Positions 31,765 to 41,158 of a stretch of 47,874 nt of DNA are shown here, piece by piece; within the stretch, counting starts at the first letter, position 1, and every line of letters begins with the position of its first letter. The position numbers were made by a program, and so were the translations under genes. Under the pieces are notes generated by a model. It made no database searches. It was not told the origin of the DNA and worked only from the letters and a program-made list of their open reading frames with translations. Source of the DNA: Rhodopirellula sp. SM50 (GTDB lineage: Bacteria; Planctomycetota; Planctomycetia; Pirellulales; Pirellulaceae); assembly GCF_002289565.1 (NCBI RefSeq), contig NZ_NTFY01000094.1, positions 1-47,874 on the forward strand, given 5' to 3'.

Positions 31765-32031
31765 ATGATTCATGCACTGATCGCTAACTGCAATTCGAAG
31801 CCCGATCCGCCAGATCGACCGGCGGTGACGGATCCGTCGCTGAACCAAACGCGGCAGGCATCCCAATCCGTTCAACAAGGCGACCTGGAGCCCCAGACGC
31901 TCGGCCGCGAAGAACTGCGGATCCTCTTGCTCCTGCTGCCGCTGCTGATTTTGTCCGTTTCACCACCGATCGTATTATTCGTGTTGCACTGGTTCTATCC
32001 GGAACTGATTCTGATCGAGACGACCCCGTGA
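31765..32031 (+). CDS. Small single-span membrane protein, function unknown
   Basis: The 88-residue protein has a polar, proline- and glutamine-rich N-terminal half. One or two closely packed hydrophobic helices lie at residues 53-82 (ILLLLLPLLILSVSPPIVLF then VLHWFYPELIL). AGAGGG with a 7-base spacer precedes the ATG, and a stem-loop lies directly upstream. It is convergent with the decarboxylase operon. I recognise no family. The good ribosome site and clear membrane segment support it as a real gene. Confidence 0.6.
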   Translation: MIHALIANCNSKPDPPDRPAVTDPSLNQTRQASQSVQQGDLEPQTLGREELRILLLLLPLLILSVSPPIVLFVLHWFYPELILIETTP

Positions 32032-32048
32032 TCTGTTGCGATCGGGTT

Positions 32049-32238
32049 GGCAGAATGATGGGGAACGCTAGGAAGCATCTTTTCCCTGTGTTTCTTTAGG
32101 TTTTAGCGGCAGGGCGCGAGCCCTCCGGTTCTTCATCTTTGCCAAAACACCGGAGGGCTCGCGCCCTACCGCTAAAAAATCCTTCACAGCGTAGAATGCA
32201 TCCAGGTTTCCCATCATTCTGCCCCGTATCATTCTGCC
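32049..32238. repeat. Composite palindromic repeat element 3 (REP-like)
   Basis: The entire 190 bases fold as a nested palindrome between two convergent genes. The outer arms are a GGCAGAATGATGGG module (32049-32065, inverted at 32208-32223 with a second inverted copy to 32238). Inside is a worn copy of module A. The core is a near-perfect 29-bp inverted pair of module B (32101-32129 and 32149-32177) around a 19-base loop. The core and spacer are closely similar to the right-edge element at 47780-47874. Confidence 0.9.
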
Positions 32239-32255
32239 TCCTTGCTTCTCGTCCA

Positions 32256-33401
32256 CTAGTTCGCCAACTGCGACCACAGCACGCCGGCGGCGATGGCCGA
32301 ACCGATCACGCCGGCGACGTTGGGTGCCATCGCGTGCATCAGCAAATAGTTGCCCGGGTCTTCTTCTTGGCCGACCAATTGCACCACGCGCGCCGATCCG
32401 GGGACCGCGGACACGCCGGCGGCACCGACCAGCGGGTTGATCTTTTCTTTCAAGAACAAATTCATCAGTTTGGCGAACAACACGCCGCACCCGGTGGCAA
32501 TGGCGAACGAAACGGCACCGAGTACGAAGATCAAAATCGACTCGCCTTTCAAGAAGTACTGGGCGGTCGTGCTCGCACCGACGCAAAACCCGAGCAAGAT
32601 GGTGACGATGTCGATCATCGCCGTGCGTGCGGTCAGTGCTAACCGGTCGGTCACCGTGCATTCTTTCAGCAGGTTCCCGAAGAACAGCATGCCCATCAGC
32701 ACGATCGAACCGGGCGCCAACAAGGTGCAAATCAAGAACGCAACGATCGGAAACATGATCAATTCTTGACGCGTCACCTTGCGCGACGGTTTCATCCGAA
32801 TCAAACGTTCGTTTTTCGTCGTCAGCAGCCTCATGATCGGCGGCTGAATCACGGGCACCAGCGCCATGTAGGAATACGCCGCGATCGCGATCGCGCCCAA
32901 CAACTCGGGGGCCAGGTTCGACGCGAGGAAGATCGCCGTGGGACCGTCGGCGCCGCCGATGATCCCAATCGCACCGGCCTGCTGGGGCGTGAAGGCCAGG
33001 CACAAGGCGCCCAGGTACGTCAGGAACACGCCGACTTGCGCCGCGGCACCCAACAAGACCAGTTTGGGATTGGAAAGCATCGTGGAAAAATCGGTCATCG
33101 CGCCGATGCCCAAGAAGATCAGCGGCGGGTAGATTTCTTTCTCGACCCCGAAATAGAGGAATCGAAGCACGCTGTCTTCGCCGTAGACCAGTGGCACACC
33201 GGACTCGGTCGGCATGTTGCCGACGATGACACCGAAACCGATCGGGATCAACAGCAGGGGTTCGTAGCGTTTGGTGATGGCCAGATAGATGAACCCCAGG
33301 GCGATCACCATCATGACCACGTTGCCCAGTTCCAGCCCCGCGAAGGCCGTCGTCTCGTACAACTGGACCACTTTCTGGCTCAGGTATTCCATGACGTTCA
33401 T
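32256..33401 (-). CDS. Na+-translocating decarboxylase beta subunit
   Basis: This integral membrane subunit decarboxylates carboxybiotin and drives Na+ export. The 381-residue protein has about nine to eleven hydrophobic segments. The family motif GGADGPTAIF (about 149-158) contains the Na+/proton-handling Asp152, and NPLVGAAGVSAVPGSARVVQ lies near residue 326. The start at ATG 33401 overlaps the gamma-subunit stop by 4 bases, indicating translational coupling. It is the last gene of the leftward operon. The CoA-type carboxyltransferase upstream makes methylmalonyl-CoA decarboxylase (MmdB-like) more likely than oxaloacetate decarboxylase (OadB). Confidence 0.93.
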   Translation of the reverse strand: MNVMEYLSQKVVQLYETTAFAGLELGNVVMMVIALGFIYLAITKRYEPLLLIPIGFGVIVGNMPTESGVPLVYGEDSVLRFLYFGVEKEIYPPLIFLGIGAMTDFSTMLSNPKLVLLGAAAQVGVFLTYLGALCLAFTPQQAGAIGIIGGADGPTAIFLASNLAPELLGAIAIAAYSYMALVPVIQPPIMRLLTTKNERLIRMKPSRKVTRQELIMFPIVAFLICTLLAPGSIVLMGMLFFGNLLKECTVTDRLALTARTAMIDIVTILLGFCVGASTTAQYFLKGESILIFVLGAVSFAIATGCGVLFAKLMNLFLKEKINPLVGAAGVSAVPGSARVVQLVGQEEDPGNYLLMHAMAPNVAGVIGSAIAAGVLWSQLAN

Positions 33402-33793
33402 TTGGGGTCTCGATGTTGAATGCGGTGCGACATGTGATGTTTCATGCGTCCTTCCAGGGACCAGGCATATCCGCCGGCTCCCAGCCCACGGATCTTGACG
33501 ATCCGATGCGGTCGATCCAACGCCTCTGCGACCGCGGCGGCGATGACCACCAAAACCTCTTCGGGCAGTTCATCATCGTGAGCGACCGGCGACGCGGCCT
33601 GGGGGGCGAGTTCGGGTTGAATGAAGGGGGCCACCAGACGCGGCAGGACGGTAATAAAAATGACGATCAGCACCAGCGCCGAAAAGACCACGACGATGCC
33701 CATGATGGCCATCGGAATGCCATGCTCTTCCGTTAGGGGCGCCAGCGAAAACTCGATCAGCCGTTTGCTTTCCTCTTGAGCGAGCAGCGACAT
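33398..33793 (-). CDS. Decarboxylase gamma subunit (OadG-like)
   Basis: The 131-residue protein has one membrane helix near the N-terminus (about residues 26-52, PMAIMGIVVVFSALVLIVIF) followed by a soluble tail with Pro/Ala stretches. This is typical of the OadG/MmdD subunit that anchors the complex. The tail also includes the segment EEVLVVIAAAVAEAL and a His-rich C-terminus (MKHHMSHRIQHRD) that could bind zinc, as in other gamma subunits. ATG 33793 is used, 3 bases after the biotin-carrier stop. A GTG at 33796 is possible. Confidence 0.85.
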   Translation of the reverse strand: MSLLAQEESKRLIEFSLAPLTEEHGIPMAIMGIVVVFSALVLIVIFITVLPRLVAPFIQPELAPQAASPVAHDDELPEEVLVVIAAAVAEALDRPHRIVKIRGLGAGGYAWSLEGRMKHHMSHRIQHRDPK

Positions 33794-33796
33794 CAC

Positions 33797-34186
33797 TTAC
33801 TCCAGTACAACGAGGGTTTGGCCTTCTGCGACGGAATCACCCTCCGCGACATCGACGCTTTTTACCGTGCCGGCGACCGGCGCGGTGATTTGGTTTTCCA
33901 TCTTCATCGCTTCCAGGATGACCATGCCCTGTCCGCGCTGGACCGCGTCACCGGGCTTGACCAGGATCGATCGAATGGCGCCCGCCATGGGGCTGGTGAC
34001 CGCGCCGCTACCGGCGGGCGGCTGGGCCTTCGTCGGCGTCTGGCGGGCGATCGCCGCTGGCGGTGCAGCGTCTGACGGCTGCGCGGGTACAGGGCGGGTC
34101 GGAACGGGATACGCTTCGGTCTCGCTGAGATCCTCCACGGTGACGTCGTAGGATTTATTTCCGACGGTGATACGTAATCTTTTCAT
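33797..34186 (-). CDS. Biotin carboxyl-carrier subunit
   Basis: The 129-residue protein has an N-terminal beta segment, a Pro/Ala-rich linker (about 27-60) and a C-terminal biotinyl domain. The biotinylated residue is Lys95 in the classic EAMKMEN motif. It shuttles the carboxyl group from the carboxyltransferase to the membrane beta subunit. Its start overlaps the carboxyltransferase stop by 4 bases and its stop lies 3 bases before the gamma-subunit start, so the stoichiometry is tightly linked by translation. Confidence 0.95.
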   Translation of the reverse strand: MKRLRITVGNKSYDVTVEDLSETEAYPVPTRPVPAQPSDAAPPAAIARQTPTKAQPPAGSGAVTSPMAGAIRSILVKPGDAVQRGQGMVILEAMKMENQITAPVAGTVKSVDVAEGDSVAEGQTLVVLE

Positions 34187-35736
34187 AGCGGAATCAAACC
34201 ATGCTTCTTGGGAGGACGGGTCTCGCTTTTGTTCAGCGTGTTCTGCAGTGCAAGTGACACGACCGCTCGGGTCTGCGCCGGGTCGATCACGTCGGTGATC
34301 ATCGCGTGGGAAGCCGCCAGATAGGGCGACGCAAATCGGTCACGGTATTCTTGGATGAATTGCTCACGCATCGCCGCTTTGTCATCCGCCGCGGCAAGTT
34401 CTTTGCGGTAGAGAACGTTGACGGCGCCTTCGGCGCCCATCACGGCGATCTCCGCGGTCGGCCAAGCAAACACCATGTCGGCTTTTAAATCGCGGCTGCA
34501 CATCGCCAGATACGATCCGCCGTAGGCCTTGCGGATGATGACGGTGATCTTGGGCACGGTCGCCGATGCGTAGGCGAACAACATTTTTGCCCCGTGACGA
34601 ATGATTCCACCCTGCTCCTGGCCCACGCCGGGCAGAAATCCGGGAACATCGACCAACGTCAGCAGCGGAATGTTGAACGCGTTACAAAAACGAATGAAGC
34701 GGGCGGCTTTATCGGACGCGTCGATATCCAGTGTGCCCGCTTTCACGTTGGGTTGGTTGGCAATGATGCCCACGACCACGCCATCGACGCGAGCGAAACC
34801 GACGATGATGTTGGGGGCAAACTCGCGATGGACTTCCAAGAAGCAATCCTTGTCCACGATCCGTTCGATCACGGCGTACATGTCCATCGGGTCTTTGATG
34901 TTTTCCGGAACCACATCGTTCATCGACAGGTCCGGATCCAGACACAGGTCTTCCACCAGGGCATGCGGCGGGTTCTCCGCGTTGTTTTGGGGCAGGTAAG
35001 ACAGCAGTTGCTGGACGATCTGCATGGCGTGCTGATCATCATTGGCGACGAAGTGAACGTTGCCGCTGATGCTGGAGTTGGCCGCCGCGCTACCGATCTC
35101 TTCCATCGTGCAATCGACGCCCGTCGCCGCCTTGATGACTTGCGGCCCGCAGATAAACATGTTCGCGTTCTCGCGCGTCATCACCAAGAAATCCATCAGC
35201 GCCGGCGAATAAGCCGCTCCGCCGGCACAATTGCCGGCGATCACGCCGATTTGGGGGACGCAGCCGGAAAGCATGACGTTGCGATAGAAGACTTGACCGT
35301 ATCCCGACAGCGAGTCGACGGCCTCCTGGATCCGGGCGCCCCCGGAATCGTTGATCGCCACAAACGGCATTCCGCTTTCGAGCGCGTAGTCCATGATGTC
35401 GCAAATCTTCTTGGAGTGCCGCATGCCCAACGCACCGCCGCCGACGGTTGCATCCTGGCTGAACGATGCGGCCGGACGACCGCCGACCCGTCCCACCCCG
35501 GTGACCACTCCGTCACAGGGCATGGATTTGTTCTCCATCCCAAATTCATGGCAGGAATGATCGACGTGCATTCCCCACTCTTGAAAAGTGTCGGCGTCGA
35601 AAAAGACGTCCAGCCGCTCGCGTGCCGAGAGCATTCCCTTTTCACGGCGTTTGGCGTGCCGGCTTTCGCCACCGCCCGAACGCAATCTGGCGCGGCGTTC
35701 TTCTAGCCCAGTCAAAAACTCTTTTCGAATACTCAT
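34183..35736 (-). CDS. mmdA: Methylmalonyl-CoA decarboxylase alpha (carboxyltransferase) subunit
   Basis: The 517-residue protein is a two-domain crotonase-fold carboxyltransferase of the propionyl-CoA carboxylase beta/MmdA family. Landmarks are GMHVDHSCHEFGMENKSMPC, AINDSGGARIQEAV, GNCAGGAAYSPALMDF, DVPGFLPGVGQEQGGIIRHG and IRKAYGGSYLAMCSRD. A CoA thioester is therefore the substrate, unlike the TIM-barrel of oxaloacetate decarboxylase. No biotin carboxylase is encoded nearby, and the neighbours are the biotin carrier and Na+-pump subunits. That favours decarboxylation of (S)-methylmalonyl-CoA to propionyl-CoA. A carboxylase role with a remote biotin carboxylase remains possible. Confidence 0.9.
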   Translation of the reverse strand: MSIRKEFLTGLEERRARLRSGGGESRHAKRREKGMLSARERLDVFFDADTFQEWGMHVDHSCHEFGMENKSMPCDGVVTGVGRVGGRPAASFSQDATVGGGALGMRHSKKICDIMDYALESGMPFVAINDSGGARIQEAVDSLSGYGQVFYRNVMLSGCVPQIGVIAGNCAGGAAYSPALMDFLVMTRENANMFICGPQVIKAATGVDCTMEEIGSAAANSSISGNVHFVANDDQHAMQIVQQLLSYLPQNNAENPPHALVEDLCLDPDLSMNDVVPENIKDPMDMYAVIERIVDKDCFLEVHREFAPNIIVGFARVDGVVVGIIANQPNVKAGTLDIDASDKAARFIRFCNAFNIPLLTLVDVPGFLPGVGQEQGGIIRHGAKMLFAYASATVPKITVIIRKAYGGSYLAMCSRDLKADMVFAWPTAEIAVMGAEGAVNVLYRKELAAADDKAAMREQFIQEYRDRFASPYLAASHAMITDVIDPAQTRAVVSLALQNTLNKSETRPPKKHGLIPL

Positions 35737-35768
35737 GGTACTGCAGTTCTTTTTCCGTCAGGTCTCAA

Positions 35769-36785
35769 TTAAACGCCGCTATGTTCGTGCATGCCGAACG
35801 CCTGCAGGATCTTGCTGGCCGCTGCTTCGGGCGGCAGGTTGCCGGCAAGCACTTCGGATTCGAGTCCTTCGCGGATGCGGCGGACGCCGGGGTGCTTGCG
35901 AAGGGCTTGCTTCATTCGGTCTTCGATGATCGCCCACAACCAGCGGACTTGCTGTCGACGTCGTTTCGCGGCCAAGTCGCCGCTGGATTTCAGCGCCTCG
36001 TAACGCTGCTGGACGGCTTGCCAGACGGCATCGACCCGCTCGTCGTGTAACGCGCTGCAGGTCAGCACCTGCGGCGGATGCTCTTGTTTCCCCAAAATGG
36101 AATGGATCGCCATCTCGTATTGGTGGGCGGCCAACTCGGCCGCTTTCAGCGTCGCCGAGTCGGCTTTGTTCACGGCGATCACATCGACGAGTTCCAACAG
36201 CCCGCGTTTGATCCCCTGCAAGTCGTCTCCGGCACCGGGCAACATCAACGCCAAAAAGCAATCCGTCATTTCCGCCACCATGGTTTCGGACTGCCCCACG
36301 CCGACAGTTTCAACCAACACGATTTCGTAACCGGCCGCTTCGCAGACGAGTAAACTTTCACGCGTCTTGCTGGCCACACCGCCGAGCGTTCCGGCTGAAG
36401 GTGAGGGTCGGATGTAGGCGTTAGGTTCGGCCGCCAATCGTGACATCCGCGTTTTGTCACCCAGAATGCTGCCACCACTGATTCCGCTCGATGGATCCAC
36501 CGCCAAGACCGCCACCCGTCGCCCCTGGGCGATCAATTGCAATCCGAGCGATTCGATGAACGTGCTCTTGCCGACTCCGGGGGCGCCGCTGATGCCGACC
36601 CGGATGGCGTTTCCCGTGTAAGGCAACAATTGAGTCAATAGCGTCTCGGCTTGCCGCTGGTGCTCCGCATTGCTGGACTCGATCAGCGTCAACGCTCGCG
36701 GCAGTACCGTGATGTCGCAGTTGCGGACACCGGCAAAATAATCGTCCGTCGTCAATTGACGACGTCGTGGAACATCACGCTTCAT
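35769..36785 (-). CDS. meaB: Methylmalonyl-CoA mutase-associated GTPase MeaB
   Basis: MeaB protects and reloads adenosylcobalamin in methylmalonyl-CoA mutase. The 338-residue G3E-family GTPase has the P-loop GAPGVGKST (from about residue 67). It also has VDPSSGISGGSILGDKTRM, the ETVGVGQSE switch and the NKAD base-recognition motif. The C-terminal dimerisation arm is present. It lies 12 bases after the mutase large subunit and 32 bases before the decarboxylase operon start, on the same strand. The context agrees fully with the role. Confidence 0.96.
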   Translation of the reverse strand: MKRDVPRRRQLTTDDYFAGVRNCDITVLPRALTLIESSNAEHQRQAETLLTQLLPYTGNAIRVGISGAPGVGKSTFIESLGLQLIAQGRRVAVLAVDPSSGISGGSILGDKTRMSRLAAEPNAYIRPSPSAGTLGGVASKTRESLLVCEAAGYEIVLVETVGVGQSETMVAEMTDCFLALMLPGAGDDLQGIKRGLLELVDVIAVNKADSATLKAAELAAHQYEMAIHSILGKQEHPPQVLTCSALHDERVDAVWQAVQQRYEALKSSGDLAAKRRRQQVRWLWAIIEDRMKQALRKHPGVRRIREGLESEVLAGNLPPEAAASKILQAFGMHEHSGV

Positions 36786-36797
36786 GCTGAATTCCGA

Positions 36798-39002
36798 TCA
36801 GGCATCTTGAGTCTCGACTGATTCATCGACCGAGAACCCGAGTCGATCGGCGAGGTCTCGAACCACTCGAATCGCCGCCTCACTGATGACCGTACCGGGG
36901 CCGAACACTTCGGCGGCGCCGGCCGCGTACAACGCCTGGTAATCTTCTGGCGGGATCACTCCGCCGGCGACAATCATGATGTCCTCGCGGCCCAGATCCG
37001 CCAACGCTTTGCGGAGTTCCGGAACCAATGTCAGGTGACCGGCCGCCAACGAGCTGACGCCCACCAGGTGCACGTCGTTTTCAACCGCTTGCCGCGCCGT
37101 TTCGGCCGGTGTGCGAAACAGAGGGCCGATGTCGACATCAAAGCCCAAGTCGGCGAACGCGCTGGCGATGACCTTTTGTCCCCTGTCGTGACCGTCTTGC
37201 CCCATCTTGGCGACCAAGATCCGCGGCCGACGGCCTTCGTTGCGTTCAAACGCCTCCACGATCTGGCCCACTTCCGTTGTCATGGATTCACTCTCGAGTG
37301 CAGCGGCATAGACGCCGCGGACGGATTGCACGGGCGCTTCGTATCGATTGTAGACCTTTTCCAACGCCGCGCTAATCTCCCCGACCGTCGCTTTGGCACG
37401 CGCCGCGTTGACGGCCAGTTCCAACAAGTTGCCTTGTTCGCTGCGCGCCGCTTCGGTCAACGCATCCAAGGCCGCATCGACCTCGGACGCATCACGCTCG
37501 GCTCGGAGTTGTTTCAAGCCCGCGATCTGCGCCTTCCGCACCGCCGAATTGTCGACATGCAGCACACGCATGTCATCTTCGGTCGCCAACCGATACTTGT
37601 TGACCCCGATGAGGGTTTGTTGCCCGGAATCGATGCGGGCTTGGGTGCGTGCCGAAGCTTCTTCGATCCGCATCTTGGGAATCCCGGCTTGGATCGCCCG
37701 GGTCATCCCGCCGAGTTCTTCGATTTCAACCAAGTGACTCCAGGCACGCTGGGCCAAATCGTGTGTCAAGCGTTCGACGTAGTAACTGCCGGCCCAGGGA
37801 TCGACGACTTTGCACGTGTCGGTTTCTTGTTGCAAGAACAGTTGCGTGTTCCGCGCGATCCGCGCCGAGAAATCGGTCGGCAAGGCGAGGGCTTCATCAA
37901 GCGCGTTGGTGTGCAACGATTGCGTGTGACCGTGCGTCGCCGCCATCGCTTCGATGCAGGTCCGCGTGACGTTGTTGTAAACGTCTTGAGCGGTCAAACT
38001 CCAGCCGCTGGTTTGGCTGTGGGTCCGCAGCGACAAGCTCTTGGGGTTCTTGGGGTTGAACGGTTTGATCAGCTTGGCCCAGATCATGCGGGCGGCCCGC
38101 AGCTTGGCGATTTCCATGAAATAATTCATGCCGATCGCCCAGAAGAACGACAACCGTGGGCAAAAGGCGTCGACGTCCAAGCCCGATGCGATACCCGTGC
38201 GGACATATTCCAGCCCGTCGGCCAGGGTGTAGGCCAATTCCAAGTCTGCGGTCGCCCCGGCTTCCTGCATGTGATAACCGCTGATGCTGATGCTATTGAA
38301 TTTGGGCATCCGCTGGCTGGTGTACTCAAAGATCGAAGCGATGATCCGCATGCTCGGGGCGGGCGGGTAGATGTAGGTGTTGCGAACCATGAACTCCTTC
38401 AAGATGTCGTTCTGGATCGTGCCGGCAAGCTGCTCCGGTTTCACCCCCTGTTCTTCCGCGGCCACGATGTACAACGCCATGATGGGAAGCACCGCGCCGT
38501 TCATCGTCATCGAAACGCTCATCCGATCCAGCGGGATGCCTTCGAACAGCGTCCGCATGTCTTGAATGCTGTCGATCGCCACACCGGCCATGCCGACGTC
38601 GCCGCTGACGCGGGGATGATCCGAATCGTAGCCGCGGTGCGTGGCCAGGTCGAAAGCGATGCTCAACCCCATTTGCCCCGCCGCCAGGTTGCGGCGGTAA
38701 AACGCGTTGGAGTCCTTGGCGGTTGAAAATCCCGCGTACTGACGCACCGTCCAGGGACGCTGCACGTACATCGTCGCGTAGGGCCCACGCAAAAACGGCG
38801 CCAGCCCCGGCATCGTGTCCAAGTGATCCAGTCCCGCACGATCGGCCGAGGTGTACAACGGTCGGACGGGGATCTGCTCCGGGGTCTGCCAACGCAGTTC
38901 GTCCGCATCGTCTGCGACCTTGGCTCGCCAGTCGTCTATTGAACCCGCTGCGCGTTTTTCGCTTTCCAACGACACATCGGAAAAGTTTGGAATCAAGGTC
39001 AT
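36798..39002 (-). CDS. Methylmalonyl-CoA mutase large (catalytic) subunit
   Basis: The enzyme interconverts succinyl-CoA and (R)-methylmalonyl-CoA using adenosylcobalamin. The 734-residue protein has the TIM-barrel substrate domain, with YAGFSTAKDSNAFYRRNLAA and SISGYHMQEAGATADLELAY. A C-terminal cobalamin domain carries the base-off motif GQDGHDRG (ligand His near residue 604). Its start overlaps the small-subunit stop by 4 bases, so the two are translationally coupled. It is the ScpA/MutB equivalent. Confidence 0.97.
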   Translation of the reverse strand: MTLIPNFSDVSLESEKRAAGSIDDWRAKVADDADELRWQTPEQIPVRPLYTSADRAGLDHLDTMPGLAPFLRGPYATMYVQRPWTVRQYAGFSTAKDSNAFYRRNLAAGQMGLSIAFDLATHRGYDSDHPRVSGDVGMAGVAIDSIQDMRTLFEGIPLDRMSVSMTMNGAVLPIMALYIVAAEEQGVKPEQLAGTIQNDILKEFMVRNTYIYPPAPSMRIIASIFEYTSQRMPKFNSISISGYHMQEAGATADLELAYTLADGLEYVRTGIASGLDVDAFCPRLSFFWAIGMNYFMEIAKLRAARMIWAKLIKPFNPKNPKSLSLRTHSQTSGWSLTAQDVYNNVTRTCIEAMAATHGHTQSLHTNALDEALALPTDFSARIARNTQLFLQQETDTCKVVDPWAGSYYVERLTHDLAQRAWSHLVEIEELGGMTRAIQAGIPKMRIEEASARTQARIDSGQQTLIGVNKYRLATEDDMRVLHVDNSAVRKAQIAGLKQLRAERDASEVDAALDALTEAARSEQGNLLELAVNAARAKATVGEISAALEKVYNRYEAPVQSVRGVYAAALESESMTTEVGQIVEAFERNEGRRPRILVAKMGQDGHDRGQKVIASAFADLGFDVDIGPLFRTPAETARQAVENDVHLVGVSSLAAGHLTLVPELRKALADLGREDIMIVAGGVIPPEDYQALYAAGAAEVFGPGTVISEAAIRVVRDLADRLGFSVDESVETQDA

Positions 39003-41134
39003 CGTACCGGCTCTCCTTCTTCAATCACACCGACTTGTGTCAACAGACTTCGCAGCGTCTCGAGCACATCACAACGCATGAAGATAAAGCGGTCGACGCC
39101 CGCTGCTTTCCATGCCTGTTCGTTGTCACCCGGGTTTCCCGCCAGCACGACCGAGCTGGCCCCCGCCTGTTTTAGTTTGGCAGCCGCCGCAGGGACCACG
39201 TCGGCGTACAGTTTGTCCGAGGAACAGATCACCGCGATCGACGCGTCGGCTCGGCCAAACGCCTCCGCGGCAGCATCCGCGTCCTCAAAGCCTCCGCGGT
39301 CGAGCACTTCGAAACCGCCCGCTGCAAAGAAATTGCTCGACCAGGTTGCCCGGCCGCTGTAGTGCGACACGGGACCGAGGTTGGCCAAGAACACGCGTGG
39401 CCGTTTCCCCTGGGTATCTTGCCACGCGTCGCAAGCGTCACGCAGTTGATCAAACGGTTCCGCCAGACGGTGGGGCTCAATGGCGGCGATCGTTGCACTT
39501 TGGCCACGTCCCAGTCCGAGCGCGGCGGCGAGCTGTCCCAGCGTCGCTCCCTCGGATGACGCCGCGACCGCCGCGGCAATTCGGTCCTCCGCCGCGTCAA
39601 GCGACAGGGTTTGTTGCTCTGCCGATCGAACTCCGCGAATCCGATCGGCGGCTTCCCCGGCGAGGGATTCCAGGTCCGGTGCATCGCGAATCACCGGCTC
39701 TTCGCCGACGTTGGCGAACTCGCTGACGCCCGTGATCCCGCGTTTGCGGGTGGCAACATCCTTGGCCCGCGCCGCAGCCGTGGCCGCGATTTCTTTCGCC
39801 ACCCAACCGCTGGTCAAAGCCGACAACATGCCACCCTGGCGTTCGGTTTCTTGGAAAATTTCCCACGCCTTGCCGGCCACGTCTTCGGTCAGCTGGTCCA
39901 AAAACCAGCTACCGCCGGCCGGATCAATGACGCGATGCAGGTGCGATTCTTCTTGCAGCACCAGCGCGCTGTTGCGCGCGACTCGGCGGCTGAAGTCGTT
40001 GGACAATCCCGCCATCACATCAAACGGTACCGAGGTGATCGCATCCGCACCGCCGATGCCGGCGGCGAACACCGCCACCGAGTTGCGTAACAGATTGACA
40101 TAAGGATCATGTTTGGTCAGCACACGGTTGCCGGTTCGGGCATGAATTTGCATCGACCGAGAGTCTTCCGGCACGCCGCACGATTCCAGCACGCGAGACC
40201 ACAGCCATCGGGCAGCCCGCAGTTTTGCGATCGCTTGAAAATGCTCGGTGCCAACGCTGACGCGAAACAGAATCTGTTTGGCCGCCGCTGACACGTCCAT
40301 CCCCGCAGCGGTCATCGCTCGCAAGTATTCCACTCCCGTGGCCAGACTGAGCGCGATGTCCTGGGCCGCGCTCGCGCCGCCGTCGTGGTACGGCGAGCTA
40401 TCCACGCCGACCGAGGTGACGTGCGGATAATGCTTGGACGTCCAACTGGCTAAATCGGACATCATGGACAGAGCCGACGAGGGTTCCAGCGGCAACGTTC
40501 CCCGGCGTGCAAGCTCACCCAGCGGATCGGCATTCAGCGCTGCTTTGGCGGTTACCGGCGAGACGCCGCGCCGCTTCCAGGTCGCCATCAGGGCGGCCGC
40601 GGCCGGAACGAATGCCGCGCCGGCGTCCAACGCAACCGTGACCATTTCCAGTTGAACGTCGCCGAGCAGTTTGTCCATGTCGTCCACGCCATAGACCATC
40701 ACGCCATCGCGACCGACGCAACCGGCGCTTGCCGCGTCATCGGGATCCAGCCCGGTGCGCGCGGCTTGGTCCAGCCGGATCTGGATCGATGTCACACCGC
40801 CGCTCAAGTCCGCCAGGATCGCCTGATTGCAGGCGGCCGGACAGGGGGCGGTGAACTCCTGACGCAAATCCCATCCGGATCGGACCGCCCCCAGCGGACG
40901 TCCACCGCGAACCCGGTTCGCCAAACCCGGGAACCCCATCGGATCGTCTTGGCCACTCTCATCGCGGCGACTGTAGAGCGGTTCAATGGCGAGCCCGTCA
41001 TACGTCTTGAAGACGAGCTTCTTTTCAAACGGCGCTCCGGCCAGCGCCTTGTCGACCAGCGACCGCCATTGATCGTAGTCGACCGGAGGGAAATCATCTT
41101 GAATACTCAATTCACGGGGAAACGTGACCGTCAT
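38999..41134 (-). CDS. Methylmalonyl-CoA mutase small (non-catalytic) subunit
   Basis: The 711-residue protein has the mutase fold (FDVMAGLSNDFSRRVARNSA, VSVGTEHFQAIAKLRAARWL). Its C-terminal cobalamin-like domain lacks the DXHXXG ligand motif, reading NLGPVSHYSGRATWSSNFFA instead. This is typical of the MutA/beta subunit, which stabilises the heterodimer. The start at ATG 41134 (MTVTFPREL) is chosen. The frame is open to 41326, but that part would translate a DNA repeat array into repeated LASWKLTP units and is rejected. It is coupled to the large subunit by ATGA. Confidence 0.93.
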   Translation of the reverse strand: MTVTFPRELSIQDDFPPVDYDQWRSLVDKALAGAPFEKKLVFKTYDGLAIEPLYSRRDESGQDDPMGFPGLANRVRGGRPLGAVRSGWDLRQEFTAPCPAACNQAILADLSGGVTSIQIRLDQAARTGLDPDDAASAGCVGRDGVMVYGVDDMDKLLGDVQLEMVTVALDAGAAFVPAAAALMATWKRRGVSPVTAKAALNADPLGELARRGTLPLEPSSALSMMSDLASWTSKHYPHVTSVGVDSSPYHDGGASAAQDIALSLATGVEYLRAMTAAGMDVSAAAKQILFRVSVGTEHFQAIAKLRAARWLWSRVLESCGVPEDSRSMQIHARTGNRVLTKHDPYVNLLRNSVAVFAAGIGGADAITSVPFDVMAGLSNDFSRRVARNSALVLQEESHLHRVIDPAGGSWFLDQLTEDVAGKAWEIFQETERQGGMLSALTSGWVAKEIAATAAARAKDVATRKRGITGVSEFANVGEEPVIRDAPDLESLAGEAADRIRGVRSAEQQTLSLDAAEDRIAAAVAASSEGATLGQLAAALGLGRGQSATIAAIEPHRLAEPFDQLRDACDAWQDTQGKRPRVFLANLGPVSHYSGRATWSSNFFAAGGFEVLDRGGFEDADAAAEAFGRADASIAVICSSDKLYADVVPAAAAKLKQAGASSVVLAGNPGDNEQAWKAAGVDRFIFMRCDVLETLRSLLTQVGVIEEGEPVR

Positions 41135-41158
41135 CGTGCTTTCATTCAATACGAGTAA

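Noticed and set aside
37035..38726. 563-codon plus-strand frame inside the mutase large subunit gene
   Set aside because: It is an antisense shadow of a well-conserved enzyme gene. Composition is Arg/Gly/His-rich with no family resemblance.
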